From assembly GCA_050292445.1 (NCBI GenBank), contig JBNKLQ010000326.1, positions 1 to 6,168 on the forward strand: a stretch of DNA of 6,168 nucleotides. The letters run 5' to 3'. The notes under the pieces are model-generated. The model was given only the letters and a program-made list of their open reading frames with translations. It was not told the origin of the DNA and made no database searches. Of this stretch, positions 4,887 to 6,168 are shown in pieces (within the stretch, counting starts at the first letter, position 1; every line of letters begins with the position of its first letter). The position numbers and the translations under genes are program-made. This stretch comes from Leptofilum sp050292445. Lineage in GTDB: Bacteria > Chloroflexota > Anaerolineae > Promineifilales > Promineifilaceae.

Positions 4887-5882
4887 ATGTCCCAAACATT
4901 CACCGGAATCGTGCAATTTGCCAACGGCGCACCCGCTGCCAACGTGTCCGTCCGCCTGTTTGATGCGGATGTTTTAAGCGAAGATGATGATTTGACTGTG
5001 GAACCGGGCCTGTCAGATGAAAAGGGCGTATTCACCCTGACCTATGATAAGAGCCGCGATTTGGACTTTGCTGATATTTATCGGCCGTATTTGCAGTTCA
5101 GCTACACCCATCACGGCGAACCGCGCAGCCACCAAGCCGATTTGCAGCCCAACCAGCGCGACTACCGTCTGCCAGAAATTCCACCTGTGGAATTTATTCC
5201 GGCCATGCACGGCTTGCAATTTGTCAATCGCTATCCCGGCTACTGGATTCCTTTCTCGGTGCCGTCTGTGCCGGACATCCCCAGCGTGAGCGCAATTTAT
5301 GGACTGTGTGGCGGCATGTGTGCCACCTCGCTGGACTTCCTTTTGGCTGGACGAAAAATCCCGCAGCGCCGCCGCCGTCCCGGGCGGGTAACACCACTGC
5401 ATCGCTACATCCACACGCGGCAGGTTGATAGTTTGACTGGCGGCACGCAGGTAGCCCGTTTTGCCCGCTGGATGAGTTTGCCAGATACGGCCGTACACCG
5501 TCGCACCGCTGAAGAACTCAAGACCTTACGCCAAAACCTGGACAACGGCGTGCCCACCCCTATCGGCATGGTTTACGTCAGCACCAAAGACACCATGCAA
5601 ATCTGGCACAACCACCAAATTTTGGCCTGCCAATACGAAGAACTCGGCGAAGGGCGCATCCGCATCCTGGTCTACGATCCCAACTACCCCCGCCGCAACG
5701 ACGTCTTTGTGGAATCCTGGCCCGACAAGGAAAACGGCGGCGTAGCCAGCGTCCAGCGCATCGGCAAAAAGGATAAAGTCACGCGCGGCTACTTCGTCAT
5801 GCCCTACGAACCCGTCGTCCCCCCCGCCATCCTCGACGACGACACCGCCAGCGACGAAAAAGACGAACGCGGCTTTGGCTAA
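4887..5882 (+). CDS. Papain-like cysteine protease candidate with N-terminal TTR-like beta-sandwich domain
   Basis: The product is 331 residues. I do not recognise a named family. The N-terminal part (about 1-97) resembles a transthyretin/carboxypeptidase-regulatory-like beta-sandwich: FTGIVQFANGAPAANVSVRL, an acidic stretch, then SDEKGVFTLTY, with the usual G-x-v...g.p...v.V.l...d..G.f.l pattern. The C-terminal part has the order of a papain-fold active site: YGLCGGMC (138-145, candidate nucleophile Cys141), WHNHQILA (240-247, candidate His243) and VYDPNYP (262-268, candidate Asp264). An Arg-rich loop (161-167) and an acidic tail (317-327) are present. No signal peptide or membrane segment is seen, so it should act in the cytosol. 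It starts 85 nt after the AAA+ ATPase with no terminator between, suggesting co-transcription and a joint role. Protease, amidase, transglutaminase-like or inactive binding roles all remain possible. Confidence 0.82.
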   Translation: MSQTFTGIVQFANGAPAANVSVRLFDADVLSEDDDLTVEPGLSDEKGVFTLTYDKSRDLDFADIYRPYLQFSYTHHGEPRSHQADLQPNQRDYRLPEIPPVEFIPAMHGLQFVNRYPGYWIPFSVPSVPDIPSVSAIYGLCGGMCATSLDFLLAGRKIPQRRRRPGRVTPLHRYIHTRQVDSLTGGTQVARFARWMSLPDTAVHRRTAEELKTLRQNLDNGVPTPIGMVYVSTKDTMQIWHNHQILACQYEELGEGRIRILVYDPNYPRRNDVFVESWPDKENGGVASVQRIGKKDKVTRGYFVMPYEPVVPPAILDDDTASDEKDERGFG

Positions 5883-5890
5883 TTACGCTC

Positions 5891-6168
5891 ATGAATGATC
5901 TACGATTTAAAGTAATCTATCATTTTGGTTATGAAATAGACCTCAAAACCAAAGTCGAAAGTGGCTTTCTAATCTTTAATGAGCAATCTATCTTGATAAA
6001 GGGAAAAAATGTCTCTGATTTGTCTTTCTCGTCCTTTAAGCAAGTAGAACTTTTCAGATTAAATGGACTAGGCAGAATGATAAAATTAGAATGTGTGGAT
6101 TGCACTATATTTCTATCGGTCGTTTGGCTGAACATAAGCGGATATTTTGCACTAATAAATTTTTTCGG
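5891..6168 (+). CDS. AT-rich hypothetical gene, 5' part, runs off the window
   Basis: From ATG 5891 the frame stays open for 92 full codons to the window end. It starts MNDLRFKVIYHFGYEIDLKT and includes ESGFLIFNEQSILIKG (24-39) and FRLNGLGRMIKLECVD (54-69). The short alternating strands ending in a hydrophobic stretch suggest a PH/GRAM-like beta-rich domain; this is an impression from the pattern and not a family match. GC is about 33% by hand count over 5881-6168, against about 62% in a 60-nt sample (5701-5760) of the preceding gene, and codons are A/T-ending, so it looks like foreign or recently acquired DNA. No Shine-Dalgarno precedes it, and it starts 8 nt after the protease stop, so it may be translated from the same message. 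An opposite-strand frame (5929-6135) overlaps it but is shorter and has no supporting signals. Confidence 0.6.
   Translation, partial: MNDLRFKVIYHFGYEIDLKTKVESGFLIFNEQSILIKGKNVSDLSFSSFKQVELFRLNGLGRMIKLECVDCTIFLSVVWLNISGYFALINFF

Larger units (their letters stand above)
772..5494. repeat. Nine copies of the octamer palindrome ACGGCCGT
   Basis: Exact copies start at 772, 1028, 1393, 2233, 3038, 3953, 4234, 4751 and 5487. All lie inside coding sequence of the four complete genes. Seven are preceded by A and three extend to the decamer AACGGCCGTT (771, 1392, 3952). Five further CGGCCG cores differ from the octamer at one end base (2346, 3005, 3674, 4015, 5081). The copies are read as Thr-Ala-Val (six), Asn-Gly-Arg (two) and Arg-Pro (one), so all three codon phases occur. 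None lies in the prenyl synthase fragment, the intergenic gaps or the AT-rich 3' end. Confidence 0.9.

Noticed and set aside
5013..5498. 161-codon open frame on the minus strand inside the protease gene
   Set aside because: It is a shadow of the plus-strand gene, with no start signals or recognisable motifs, while the plus frame has clear family-type blocks and a strong Shine-Dalgarno.
5878..5890. A third leaderless-type -10 box before ATG 5891 (GCTAAT, 7 nt spacing)
   Set aside because: Only 4 of 6 bases match, the key second-position A is missing and no -35 is seen, so it is too weak to call.

Overview
The window holds six genes or gene parts, all on the plus strand: the 3' part of a polyprenyl diphosphate synthase (1-657), a two-gene CoA-transferase-fold module (748-1560 and 1641-2477), a double-AAA+ Clp/Hsp100-type ATPase (2597-4801), a cytosolic papain-like cysteine-protease candidate with a beta-sandwich N-terminal domain (4887-5882), and the 5' part of an AT-rich gene cut by the window end (5891-6168). 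No tRNA, rRNA, CRISPR array or insertion sequence is visible. Most of the window has moderately high GC; the last 0.29 kb is about 33% GC by hand count. Sigma70-like -10 boxes placed just upstream of start codons and intergenic palindromic repeats fit an environmental bacterium. Chloroflexota (Anaerolineae-like) is my best guess, but it rests on general impression and not on a marker gene.

Region by region: the prenyl synthase ends at 657 and is followed by a textbook intrinsic terminator (695-722). A perfect TATAAT box (735-740) lies 7 nt before the ATG of the CoA-transferase-like A gene, so that mRNA is probably leaderless. The A gene runs into a dispersed repeat that supplies its last codons. 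The B gene follows after 80 nt with its own Shine-Dalgarno, and its stop codon lies inside a long hairpin with a T tract (2472-2553). The B subunit has Ala where glutaconate CoA-transferase has its catalytic Glu, so this pair is more likely a CoA-thioester hydrolase or lyase of the IpdAB kind than a true transferase. A second promoter (2560-2589), again 7 nt before an ATG, drives the AAA+ gene. No terminator separates it from the protease-like gene 85 nt downstream, so the two probably form an operon.

The AAA+ protein has a double Clp N-domain, a decayed first ATPase ring (Walker B Asp-Glu replaced by Pro-Gly, pore loop lost), no ClpB coiled-coil insertion, no clear ClpP-docking loop and an intact second ring. 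Paired with a C-H-D papain-like protein, it suggests an unfoldase with its own protease or an effector under its control. This is the best candidate for an undescribed system here.

At the DNA level, the perfect octamer palindrome ACGGCCGT occurs nine times inside genes and is read in all three codon phases. This far exceeds chance and resembles the cyanobacterial HIP1 phenomenon.
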